In this document: in pieces, positions 35,406 to 42,638 of the stretch
Layout of the letters: each line of letters starts with the position of its first letter
How positions within the stretch are numbered: the stretch's first letter is position 1
Assembly: GCA_016938735.1 (NCBI GenBank)
Contig: JAFGUB010000005.1
Location: 1 to 64,000, forward strand
Source of the DNA: Campylobacterales bacterium
GTDB lineage: Bacteria > Campylobacterota > Campylobacteria > Campylobacterales > Sulfurimonadaceae
Direction of reading: 5' to 3'
Length of the DNA: 64,000 bases
The notes under the pieces: generated by a model
What the model was told of the DNA's origin: nothing
The model's database searches: none
The model's input: the letters and a program-made list of their open reading frames with translations, nothing else
Program-made: the position numbers and the translations under genes

Positions 35406-35963
35406 GTGAGATTAACGATCATCGCCGGTGCAAACGGTAGTGGTAAAACGACTTTTGCCCTCTCCTACGCAAAATTTAGCGGTTTGGAATTTATTAATGC
35501 TGATGAAATCGCCAAAGAGCTCAACCCTAAAGCAATGGAGCATGAAAAGTTCAATGCGGGAAAAATCTTTCTTCGTCGGATCGAAGAACTGCTCAACCAA
35601 AAACAAGATTTGATTCTTGAAACCACGATGAGCGGTAAATACCTGATCAAAATTATTCAAAAAGCCAAACAAAGTGGTTATTTCATCGATATTTTTTATC
35701 TCTATCTCGAGGACGTCATTGATAACCTTGCACGGGTACAAAATCGGGTTTATAACGGTGGTCATGATATTCCCAAAGAGGATATCATCCGGCGATATTG
35801 CCGCAGCAGAAAACTGTTTTTTGAGCAGTACAAAGCAGTGGCGGATCGCTGGTTTCTCTTTTTCAACGCGGATGATGAATTCGAAGAGGTTGCCAACTTC
35901 GCTGACGGTGAGCTTACCGTACTACATGAGCCGTATTACAATACTTTTGTAAAAGGACTATAA
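35406..35963 (+). CDS. Zeta-toxin-like P-loop kinase
   Basis: A 185-residue protein with Walker A IIAGANGSGKTTFAL at the very N-terminus, FINADEIAKELNP (the NAD/DEIA block of zeta toxins), LILETTMSGKYLIK and a basic helix RRYCRSRKLFFEQY that could contact substrate. Zeta toxins phosphorylate UDP-N-acetylglucosamine and poison wall synthesis; relatives act on other small molecules. Start is GTG 35406 with a strong AAGGAG. The stop shares one base with the next small gene. Base use is AT-richer than average here, suggesting acquisition. Confidence 0.8.
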   Translation: MRLTIIAGANGSGKTTFALSYAKFSGLEFINADEIAKELNPKAMEHEKFNAGKIFLRRIEELLNQKQDLILETTMSGKYLIKIIQKAKQSGYFIDIFYLYLEDVIDNLARVQNRVYNGGHDIPKEDIIRRYCRSRKLFFEQYKAVADRWFLFFNADDEFEEVANFADGELTVLHEPYYNTFVKGL

Positions 35964-36166
35964 TGAAGACAATCGAAAATTACAAATTTCGTGACATGAT
36001 CCTAAAAATCGGAAAAAAAGCGGTCAAAGAGGCGCAAGCACGGAGTTTGGCAAACGGTGTGCCGAATGTCTATAGGCGTGACGGCGTGCCCTATTTTCAA
36101 ATGCCCGATGGTGAAATTACTTCAAAAGTTCCGAAAGAGTATGAGGGGATTTATAAAAGGCATTAG
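35963..36166 (+). CDS. Small basic partner of the zeta-like kinase (putative antitoxin)
   Basis: A 67-residue basic protein, helical N-terminal half (FRDMILKIGKKAVKEAQARS) then a beta-like turn ending YFQMPDGEITSKVPKEY. The start codon shares an A with the upstream stop (TAATG), so it is translationally coupled to the kinase. A tiny gene fused to a zeta-like toxin suggests an antitoxin, but the order (toxin first) is the reverse of epsilon-zeta and the sequence is not epsilon-like. No family recognised. Confidence 0.6.
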   Translation: MKTIENYKFRDMILKIGKKAVKEAQARSLANGVPNVYRRDGVPYFQMPDGEITSKVPKEYEGIYKRH

Positions 36167-36167
36167 G

Positions 36168-36761
36168 ATGATGACCAGCAATATAGATGTATTCGCCGAA
36201 AAATTCGAAAACATAAACCTTCACACCAAAAAAATCACCAAAGCCGAATTTGATGACTGCATCTTTGTTTCGTGCGATTTTAGTGAAACTTTTTTCTCCT
36301 CTTGTACTTTTAATGAATGCCGTTTTGACAACTGCAATCTGAGCCTCACAAAATGGACCAACACCAAAATAAGCGGTACAACGTTTACGGGGTGCAAGAT
36401 GATCGGGATTGATTGGACGATGGCGGATTGGAAGAGCTTGCTCTCTGCCAAGGCGCTGCGTTTTGAGGAGTGCATACTCAACGACAGCAATTTTTTTGGG
36501 TTGAACATGCAAGGTCTGGTGCTGCGGGAGTGTCGCGTCAAAGAGATCGATTTTCGTAACGGGTCGTTTCAAAAAGCCGACTTTAGCCTCAGCGATTTCA
36601 AAGGGGCGCTCTTTGGCAATACCCATCTTGAGGGTGCCAACTTTACCGACGCTTCCAATGTGATGATCGATCTGCGTACCAACCATCTCAAAGGCGCGAT
36701 CTTTAGCCGCTATGAGGCGCTCTTTTTGCTTGAAACCATGGGGATTGTGTTGGTGGACTAA
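36168..36761 (+). CDS. Pentapeptide-repeat protein
   Basis: A 197-residue protein built of repeats of the A(D/N)LxX type, for example DFSETFFSSCTFNECRFDNC, FEECILNDSNFF, FRNGSFQKADFSLSDFKGAL and HLEGANFTDASN. Such right-handed quadrilateral beta-helices mimic DNA in Qnr/McbG proteins and protect gyrase. This one resembles the Qnr layout (two repeat blocks) but the target is not known. ATG 36168 (or 36171) follows the previous stop by one base, so it may belong to the zeta-like module. Confidence 0.85.
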   Translation: MMTSNIDVFAEKFENINLHTKKITKAEFDDCIFVSCDFSETFFSSCTFNECRFDNCNLSLTKWTNTKISGTTFTGCKMIGIDWTMADWKSLLSAKALRFEECILNDSNFFGLNMQGLVLRECRVKEIDFRNGSFQKADFSLSDFKGALFGNTHLEGANFTDASNVMIDLRTNHLKGAIFSRYEALFLLETMGIVLVD

Positions 36762-36788
36762 GAGCCAAAATTCAAATTTATGCGTTAC

Positions 36789-36807
36789 ATGTAGCCCTTC
36801 GCTACAT
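36789..36807. terminator. Hairpin between convergent pentapeptide and rhodanese genes
   Basis: ATGTAGC (36789-36795), loop CCTTC, GCTACAT (36801-36807) form a perfect 7-base-pair stem. The left arm is part of a one-mismatch palindrome copy (36785-36794). No T-run follows, so termination is uncertain. Confidence 0.4.
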
Positions 36808-36927
36808 CAACAGCCAGTACAAAAATGCCCACAGCCCGTAAGCGATAAGCGCGATCAGCCCAAAAACCGCCGCGATGCGCAGCAGCAGGGTGAAGAGAAA
36901 GAGCAGGACTTTGCGGTTGGGTTTCAT
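36802..36927 (-). CDS. 41-residue membrane peptide coupled to rhodanese
   Basis: A short frame encoding MKPNRKVLLFLFTLLLRI, then a strongly hydrophobic stretch to FLYWLLM. Basic N-terminus followed by one long or two short membrane helices. Its ATG overlaps the rhodanese stop as ATGA (36924-36927), the arrangement of translational coupling, and the composition matches neighbours. No family recognised. It could anchor or assist the secreted rhodanese or be an unrelated small membrane protein. Confidence 0.6.
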   Translation of the reverse strand: MKPNRKVLLFLFTLLLRIAAVFGLIALIAYGLWAFLYWLLM

Positions 36928-37319
36928 GGCCGATAGGGCAGGATCGGCAGTTTTTGGGTTTTGGCGTAGACCATCCCGCCTTTGAGATTGATGACGCGAT
37001 AGCCGAGATTTTTGTCCAGATAGGTGCTGACGGTACGGGTGCGGCTGCCGGTATGACAGATGAGTGCGAAGGGCTTCTCTTTGGAGACGTAGGGGGCAAT
37101 GGCCTTTAAAAATCCGTCGAGATTATAGCGCCCGCGCTCATCGAAAAACATGACGGGGATCGCTCCTTTGAGCAGCCCTGTCTCTTTCCATTCGCCGGGT
37201 GTGCGGATATCGATGATGGTGACGTTGGAGTCGAGCAGCTCTAGCGAGGGGTACTCATGGATCACTTCGCCAAGCAAAGCGGCGCACCAAAGGGTGAGGG
37301 CGAGGAGTAGTTTGATCAT
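36924..37319 (-). CDS. Secreted single-domain rhodanese
   Basis: A 131-residue protein with a signal peptide (MIKLLLALTLWCAALLG) and one rhodanese domain: NVTIIDIRTPGEWKETGLLKG, then the active-site loop ICHTGSRTRT with its cysteine, and RVINLKGGMVYAK. It should act as a periplasmic sulfurtransferase or redox protein. Coupled downstream to a 41-residue membrane peptide. A palindrome (37328) lies just upstream of its start, between it and the divergent gene. Confidence 0.9.
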   Translation of the reverse strand: MIKLLLALTLWCAALLGEVIHEYPSLELLDSNVTIIDIRTPGEWKETGLLKGAIPVMFFDERGRYNLDGFLKAIAPYVSKEKPFALICHTGSRTRTVSTYLDKNLGYRVINLKGGMVYAKTQKLPILPYRP

Positions 37320-37327
37320 GCAAAGCC

Positions 37328-37337
37328 TTACATGTAA
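37328..37337. repeat. TTACATGTAA between divergent genes
   Basis: Exact copy 9 bases upstream of the rhodanese start, in the leader on the minus strand; also upstream of the 37401 gene. Confidence 0.85.
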
Positions 37338-37371
37338 GATAGCGCGTATTGTACAAAAAAACCTCTCGTGT

Positions 37372-37377
37372 CATAAT
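37372..37377 (+). promoter_or_regulatory. Candidate -10 element of the 121-residue gene
   Basis: CATAAT 24 bases before ATG 37401; AAAAGGGTTCTT follows as a weak ribosome-binding region. Confidence 0.35.
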
Positions 37378-37400
37378 TACGCAAAAACAAAAGGGTTCTT

Positions 37401-37766
37401 ATGCCCCCATCCAAATTCGACGATGCCAAACGCCTACGCTACATCCGCATCCTTGAGCGTTTTAGCCAGAGCATCATCAACTACCTCTTCAAGACCGAAG
37501 CGCCCACCAAAGAGCAGTACCTGCGCAAGGTCGCCAACAACGTAGCCTATTTGCAGCGTACCGAAAAGGCGGCGCTTTATAAAGAGGAGTACAACGCACT
37601 AGAGGGGCTTGTGGCACGCATGATCGCGCTTGCCGAGAGTGAGGAGTCGATAGAAGAGATCAAAAGCGAGCTGCTCTACGCCGCCAACCAGATCGAAAAG
37701 AGCATGAACCGCCGCCGCTACAAAAAAGAGAAACATTCACAAGAGAAGTTTGCGGATTGGGAGTAG
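37401..37766 (+). CDS. Small helical protein of unknown function
   Basis: A 121-residue, highly charged, all-helical protein (SKFDDAKRLRYIRILERFSQ, then EAPTKEQYLRKVANNVAYLQ, and IEEIKSELLYAANQIEKSMN) with a very basic tail (RRRYKKEKH). No family recognised. It is separated by only 2 bases from the convergent Lon-like gene. Confidence 0.6.
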   Translation: MPPSKFDDAKRLRYIRILERFSQSIINYLFKTEAPTKEQYLRKVANNVAYLQRTEKAALYKEEYNALEGLVARMIALAESEESIEEIKSELLYAANQIEKSMNRRRYKKEKHSQEKFADWE

Positions 37767-37768
37767 CT

Positions 37769-40138
37769 TTACCGCCGCGCCCTTGCATTTTTGGCGTAGC
37801 GCTTGAGGGTGCTCATCACCCGCTCATTGACGCTGCCTTTGGGGTAGTGTCCCTCTTTGTCCTTCACCCCCGCCTCGGTACATGTAAGCAGCGCGATTCC
37901 CTCATCGACCGTGCGGACGGCGTGGACTTCAAAGCGTCCTTGCGCGCACGCTTCGCGTATCTTGGGCGGCAGCATCAGATGTTTGACGTTGCTGTGCGGG
38001 ATGAGCACGCCGTGGCGGCCCTGCGGATCGAGCGCCGTGCAGACATCAAAAAAACCTTCGATCTTCTCATTCACCCCGCCGATACTCTGGATGATGCCAA
38101 ACTGATTGACCGAACCGGTGACGGCGAAGTTTTGGCGGATGGGAAGGTTCGAGAGCGAAGAGAGCAGGGCGTAGAGCTCCGCGCTTGAGGCGCTGTCGCC
38201 GTCGATATGGCCGTAGTTTTGCTCAAACGTGAGCGAGGCGCTGAGGCTGAGCGCTATATCGGCGGCGTAGGTGGCCCCCAGATAGGCGCTGAGAATCATC
38301 ACCCCCTTGGAGTGCAGCGCGCCGCCAAGCTCCACCTTGCGCTCAATATCGATGATCTCGCCCTGCCCGATGCGGGTGCGCGCGCTGATGCGTGAGGGCA
38401 TCCCAAAGGCGTAGCCGCCGAGGCTGAGATAGCTTAAGCCGTTGATCATCCCCACTTCGCTACCCGTGACGCTAATGAGCAGATCGCCCTCTTGGATCTG
38501 TGCATACAGTCGGCGCTGCACGCGGCCCATGCGTGCACGTCTCGCTTCAAGCGCGGCGTCGATATGGTGCGTTTGTATGAGGGTCTGTTGCACCGTGCGG
38601 GCGAGGTGATCGCCCTCTTTGAGCAGGTCTGCGAGGCTGCGCATGTGCGTGGAGATGCGCGCGGCATGTTCGGCGTCGCGCGCGCTTTGCTCAATCACCC
38701 GCGCAACCGCAGGGGCGTCAAGCGGGAGCAGGTCGTTGTCGCGCACGACACTGCCGATCATTCGGGCGTAGAGCATGATGTTTTCATGGCTACGCTCCAG
38801 ATCGTCCTCAAAATCGGCGCTCACCTTAAAAAGCTCTCCGAAATCGGGATCAAATTCGTGCAGCAGATAGTAGAGTTCCCGTTCGCCGATGAGCACGACT
38901 TTGAGCTCAACGGGGATCGCTTCGGGATCGAGCGTGGCGGTGTCGATAAAGCCGTATTGACGGTTGAGCGATTCGATGCGCACCTCATGCGACTGCAGCA
39001 CCCGTTTGAGCTCCTCCCACGCGAAGGGTTCGAGCAAAATGCGTCGGGCATCGAGCACCAGATAGCCGCCGCTGGCGCGGTGCAGCGCTCCGGGGGTGAT
39101 CATCGTAAAGTCGGTATAAAGCGTGCCCATGCGGCTGTCGTGTTCGATGCGGCCGATGAGGTTTTGATGAACGGGGTTGTCTTCGTAGATCACGGGGGCG
39201 TGGGCTTCATGGGTGATGAAGCAGTTCACCTCATAGCGCTCAAAGTGCTCCTGCGCGTAGCCCAAAAGCAATCCGGCTTCATCGGCGGCGCTGTTTTTTT
39301 GGATAAACGCGCCCGCATTTTCGATCAGATCCGCTTCTAGGGCGCGTAGATAGCGTGCGCACTTCTCATCCGCGCCGTAGCTTACATGTAAGGACTCCAT
39401 CGCGCTCTTGACACTCTCGCGCGTCAACCCTTCATCCAGCGCATCGAGCTGTTCATCAAGGGCTTTGCCCAGACGGGTGATGTCGATGAGGCGGGTTTTG
39501 ACAATCTGCTCAAAAGCCTGCATGTTGCGTGTGAGCGCACTTTTGGCTTCGCCCTCAAGCGCATCGAACTCTTCGGCGCTGAGTCGTTTGCCCTCATGAA
39601 CGGGCACAAAATTGACCTGCGAGGTGGAGAGGGTGCTCATGGCAACGTCAAAGTCGCGGGCCTGATCAGAGAGGGCGGAGAGAATCTCGTTTTGTTGCTG
39701 CGAGATCTGCGCTTCAAGAGCCGCTTTTTGTTGGTGGTAGCTATCGGATTCAAAGAGCTTGGGCAGGCGGGTTTTGAGCTTGCTCATCAGCGCTTTCATC
39801 GCCTCTTTGAACCCACGGCTCTCACCGGGCGCGAAGCTGAGGGCGATGGGTTTGCGCTCATCGTCGAAGTTGTTGACGTAGCACCATTCGCGCGGGGTTG
39901 GCTCTTGCGCGGCTTTTTCGCCCAGGTGGCGCATGATGAGCGAGTGTTTGCCGCTGCCTGAGGGCCCCATCACAAAGAGGTTGAAGCCCTTGTGCTTCAT
40001 CTGCGTCGCAAAAGCGATCGCTTCGAGCGCACGCTCTTGACCGAAGATGTGGTCCAGCGGTTCGAGCTCCTCTGTGGAGTCGAAATCAAAGAGCGAAGGG
40101 TCGCAAGGGGTGAAGAGCGCATCGGGGTGCAGCGGCAT
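37769..40138 (-). CDS. Lon-like ATP-dependent protease (LonB/YcbZ type)
   Basis: A 789-residue protein with an N-terminal AAA domain (FGQERALEAIAFATQMKH, Walker A GPSGSGKHS), a long helical insertion (about residues 110-260), and a C-terminal S16 protease domain. Its catalytic serine is Ser649 in HIDGDSASSAE and its lysine is Lys692 in GGVNEKIEG. The region SGGYLVLDARRILLEP and LIGERELYYLLHEFDPDF continue the AAA module. This matches the 'AAA family/Lon protease family' (YcbZ-like) proteins, which are distinct from classical LonA. Substrates unknown. A palindrome (39382) is read Leu-His-Val. Confidence 0.9.
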   Translation of the reverse strand: MPLHPDALFTPCDPSLFDFDSTEELEPLDHIFGQERALEAIAFATQMKHKGFNLFVMGPSGSGKHSLIMRHLGEKAAQEPTPREWCYVNNFDDERKPIALSFAPGESRGFKEAMKALMSKLKTRLPKLFESDSYHQQKAALEAQISQQQNEILSALSDQARDFDVAMSTLSTSQVNFVPVHEGKRLSAEEFDALEGEAKSALTRNMQAFEQIVKTRLIDITRLGKALDEQLDALDEGLTRESVKSAMESLHVSYGADEKCARYLRALEADLIENAGAFIQKNSAADEAGLLLGYAQEHFERYEVNCFITHEAHAPVIYEDNPVHQNLIGRIEHDSRMGTLYTDFTMITPGALHRASGGYLVLDARRILLEPFAWEELKRVLQSHEVRIESLNRQYGFIDTATLDPEAIPVELKVVLIGERELYYLLHEFDPDFGELFKVSADFEDDLERSHENIMLYARMIGSVVRDNDLLPLDAPAVARVIEQSARDAEHAARISTHMRSLADLLKEGDHLARTVQQTLIQTHHIDAALEARRARMGRVQRRLYAQIQEGDLLISVTGSEVGMINGLSYLSLGGYAFGMPSRISARTRIGQGEIIDIERKVELGGALHSKGVMILSAYLGATYAADIALSLSASLTFEQNYGHIDGDSASSAELYALLSSLSNLPIRQNFAVTGSVNQFGIIQSIGGVNEKIEGFFDVCTALDPQGRHGVLIPHSNVKHLMLPPKIREACAQGRFEVHAVRTVDEGIALLTCTEAGVKDKEGHYPKGSVNERVMSTLKRYAKNARARR

Positions 40139-40159
40139 GGCAGACCTTTTTTTGCGTTA

Positions 40160-40165
40160 ATGATA
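40160..40165 (-). promoter_or_regulatory. Candidate -10 element of the Lon-like gene
   Basis: TATCAT on the minus strand, 22 bases upstream of the start, immediately preceded by TTGAC. Confidence 0.35.
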
Positions 40166-40232
40166 GTCAAGCCCATTAAATGTAAAGCTTAAGCGGTCGA
40201 TACTGTTTTTATCTTTTGCTAAGGAGTGGACG

Positions 40233-41201
40233 ATGAAGATCGTACACAGCGCGCTGGAGCTCGGCGCAGGGTATCGACAGGAGCGTAGCGTACATGAAGA
40301 GCGCAGTATGCGCGTGTGGGACAATCGAGGCACGCAGCAGGCGCCGCAAGCGTCGGTGCGCAGTGAAGAAGCGGCGCTTAGAGAGCCGCCGCCGCTCGAT
40401 CCAAAGTTGATGGCCATCGTGCGCGCGCTGGAGGCGCTCACCGGCCGTAAGATTCGGCTGGAGGATTTTGAGCAGACGACGCGCCGGCATAGCTTCGAGT
40501 CTCGCTCAAATAGCCCTGAAGCTCCTGAACTTCAAGGGTGGGGCATCGATCTAAACTACAGCAAAATCGAGCAGCGGATGCAAGAACTTGAGGTGTCGGC
40601 GTCGGGGACGATAGCGCTTGAAGACGGCAGACACATCGATTTGGCGGTCGGTTTTTCACTGCGCCATGAGCAGCGCAGTGAAGAGCATCTGAGCTTCAAG
40701 GCAGGCGACGCCCTGATCGATCCGCTCGCGATTGCCTTTGAAGGGGGAATGGTGACGCTCTCAGACCAAAAGATCGCGTTTGATCTGGACAGCGACGGGG
40801 TACAAGATGAGGTTTCGTTTGTGGCGGAGGGAAGCGGTTTTTTGGCCCTTGATCGCAACGCCAACGGCACGATCGATGATGGCGGCGAGCTCTTTGGGCC
40901 GCGTCTGAATGACGGGTTTGCGGAGCTTGCGGATTATGACGAAGATCACAACGGCTGGATCGACGAGGGCGACGCGGTTTTTGATCAACTACTGATTTGG
41001 ACGCGCGACGCTTCGGGCGAAGAGACGCTCTACACCCTCAAAGAGAAAGGGATCGGCGCGATCTATCTGCAAAATACCGAGACGCCTTTTGAATTTCGCA
41101 GCGGCGAAGGGGTGCTGGATGGGCGTCTGCGCGCCACCTCTATCGCCCTGCGCGAGTCGGGCGAGGCGCTCAGTGTGAGCGAACTCGACTTGCGTGCTTG
41201 A
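40233..41201 (+). CDS. Calcium-binding EF-hand/VCBS-like repeat protein
   Basis: A 322-residue protein without signal peptide. Its C-terminal half contains three acidic metal-binding turns in series: FDLDSDGVQDEV, LDRNANGTIDDGGELFG and DYDEDHNGWIDEGDAVFDQL. This arrangement (DxDxDG loops then 'GGELFG') is widespread in uncharacterised proteobacterial proteins thought to bind calcium. The N-terminal part has Gln/Arg/Pro-rich disorder (RGTQQAPQASVRSEEAALRE). A strong AAGGAG precedes ATG 40233. Function unknown; could be secreted by a type I system or act at the flagellum. Confidence 0.7.
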   Translation: MKIVHSALELGAGYRQERSVHEERSMRVWDNRGTQQAPQASVRSEEAALREPPPLDPKLMAIVRALEALTGRKIRLEDFEQTTRRHSFESRSNSPEAPELQGWGIDLNYSKIEQRMQELEVSASGTIALEDGRHIDLAVGFSLRHEQRSEEHLSFKAGDALIDPLAIAFEGGMVTLSDQKIAFDLDSDGVQDEVSFVAEGSGFLALDRNANGTIDDGGELFGPRLNDGFAELADYDEDHNGWIDEGDAVFDQLLIWTRDASGEETLYTLKEKGIGAIYLQNTETPFEFRSGEGVLDGRLRATSIALRESGEALSVSELDLRA

Positions 41202-41250
41202 AATCCTTGAAGTAACCGCAGCGGCTCAGGCGTGATGAATGCGCCGTGAA

Positions 41251-41256
41251 TACAAT
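41251..41256 (+). promoter_or_regulatory. -10 element of the Cys/His-tail gene
   Basis: TACAAT, 25 bases before ATG 41282, followed by AAGGAG. Confidence 0.5.
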
Positions 41257-41281
41257 GCGAAAAAAATTCAAGGAGTTTTAC

Positions 41282-41530
41282 ATGTATACGATTTCAGTAG
41301 AGAAAGAGTGCGGATGCTTCAAACGCAGCGATCTGCAAAACAATATTGCAATGGATAACAAAGACGAGGCGATGATGCGTTCGATCGATATGGTCAACCA
41401 GATGAACGGCGAATTCTGCGGCAAGCACAAGTTCAAGCTGATCGAAGCAGGCAGCAGCTTCGTCATCGCGATGAACGACTCCACTTCACACGGTTGTTGC
41501 GGCGGCGGCTGTTCGAGCCACGCGCACTAA
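41282..41530 (+). CDS. Small Cys/His-tailed protein, probable metal binding
   Basis: An 82-residue cytoplasmic protein beginning MYTISVEKECGCFKRSDL, with a middle helix pair (NKDEAMMRSIDMVNQMNGEF) and ending CCGGGCSSHAH. The Cys-Gly-Cys near the start, a central Cys-Gly-Lys-His and the Cys-rich, His-terminated tail suggest binding of copper, nickel or zinc. Similar short proteins occur in Campylobacterota, but I know of no function. The ATG lies inside a one-mismatch palindrome (41278-41287). It is flanked by its own promoter and a strong terminator, so it is monocistronic. Confidence 0.65.
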   Translation: MYTISVEKECGCFKRSDLQNNIAMDNKDEAMMRSIDMVNQMNGEFCGKHKFKLIEAGSSFVIAMNDSTSHGCCGGGCSSHAH

Positions 41531-41532
41531 AT

Positions 41533-41555
41533 AAAGCCCGAAATTTCGGGCTTTT
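41533..41555 (+). terminator. Rho-independent terminator
   Basis: A perfect inverted repeat AAAGCCCGAAA/TTTCGGGCTTT directly after the 82-residue gene, ending in a T-run. It separates that gene from the sulfur operon. Confidence 0.82.
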
Positions 41556-41657
41556 GGCTACTTTCTTATTTTTTTCTTAAATCGAAAACCTTCCATTCAA
41601 CACAAAACAAACTCCAATCGACACACCCTCTACTACAGGAAAAATAGCCATCGCTTT

Positions 41658-41663
41658 ACAATG
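41658..41663 (+). promoter_or_regulatory. -10 element of the sulfur operon
   Basis: TACAAT 29 bases before ATG 41693, with TAGGAG between. Upstream 41556-41657 is AT-rich with no recognised operator. Confidence 0.5.
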
Positions 41664-41692
41664 TTTTAATTTTTTGAAATAGGAGTAAGACA

Positions 41693-42628
41693 ATGAAAAA
41701 GTTCAATTTGATGTTGCTTTCGGCGGCTGCAGTCATGGCCCTTGGAAGCTCTGCGATGGCCGCAAAGGTTCCCACACCAGATAAAGCACCACAAGGGGCT
41801 AAGATCGCCTCGTTTGAAGATATGCAGCAGATTCAAGCTGATGGCGGGATCGTCTATGATATCCGTTGGCACTACAGCGAGTACGAGTTTGAAGGTCACA
41901 TCCCTGGCGCGGTCTCTGTTCCCTTTACCGAGTGGTCGGCGCTCTCTACCGATTACAACATTAAAGAGGATGTCTTTGACTGGTCTGCCCTTCCCAAAGA
42001 CAAAAATACCCCGATTGCCTTCTACTGCATGGGTGTGAACTGCTGGAAGTCCTACAAAACCGCCGAAGTGGCGGCACAGATGGGGTATAAAAATGTCTAT
42101 TGGTACAAAGAGGGGATGCCAGGTTGGGATAAAAAAGGGTTGCCAGCGAATAACCGCAATGTCACCTATCTGCCTACTGCAAACCTCTTTAGCGGCAAAA
42201 ACAACCCCACCACATGGCTGACCGAGCCTGAAGTGATCAAAGAGTGGATCGACAAGGGCGAGAAGATTAAAATTATCGACCTGCGCTACTGGAGCTTCTT
42301 TGAAGAGGGACGCATCAAAGGTGCATCACAAGTGCCCATTAAAAATCTTCTCTCACGTGATGGCATTCAGCTTCTACCTAAGCCCAAAGAGGGATTCACG
42401 ATTGTGATGGTGAGCGAAAATGGTCAACTGGCTATGGCGGGAGCAGTGGCACTGGCAAATCTGGGATACAAAGTCAAAGTCCTCAATGGCGGTATGGCGG
42501 CATGGGATAAAAAGTTAGGCGGCGCGCACGTTGTCAAGGGGCCACTCGATAACAACTGGCCGGGCAAAAAAGGTTGGGCAGGCCAGAACGTCAAACTGAT
42601 CGGCGAAGTCAAAGTAGAGAAGAAGTAA
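41693..42628 (+). CDS. Periplasmic tandem-rhodanese protein 1
   Basis: A 311-residue exported protein (signal MKKFNLMLLSAAAVMALGSSAMAA) with two rhodanese domains. Domain 1 has GGIVYDIRWHYSEYEFEGHIPG and the loop FYCMGVNCWKSY with Cys112 and Cys117. Domain 2 has KIIDLRYWSFFEEGRIKGAS, but its loop reads MVSENGQLAM, with no cysteine. So only the first domain can carry sulfur as persulfide. It begins an operon with a second tandem rhodanese, a YeeE/YedE transporter, a porin and a DUF302 protein, which points to periplasmic handling of thiosulfate or sulfane sulfur. Confidence 0.9.
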   Translation: MKKFNLMLLSAAAVMALGSSAMAAKVPTPDKAPQGAKIASFEDMQQIQADGGIVYDIRWHYSEYEFEGHIPGAVSVPFTEWSALSTDYNIKEDVFDWSALPKDKNTPIAFYCMGVNCWKSYKTAEVAAQMGYKNVYWYKEGMPGWDKKGLPANNRNVTYLPTANLFSGKNNPTTWLTEPEVIKEWIDKGEKIKIIDLRYWSFFEEGRIKGASQVPIKNLLSRDGIQLLPKPKEGFTIVMVSENGQLAMAGAVALANLGYKVKVLNGGMAAWDKKLGGAHVVKGPLDNNWPGKKGWAGQNVKLIGEVKVEKK

Positions 42629-42638
42629 GGAGCAGCAG

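Noticed and set aside
38492-39340. Plus-strand open frame of about 280 codons opposite the Lon-like protease
   Set aside because: Antisense shadow of a gene with intact catalytic motifs; no ribosome-binding site or family resemblance.
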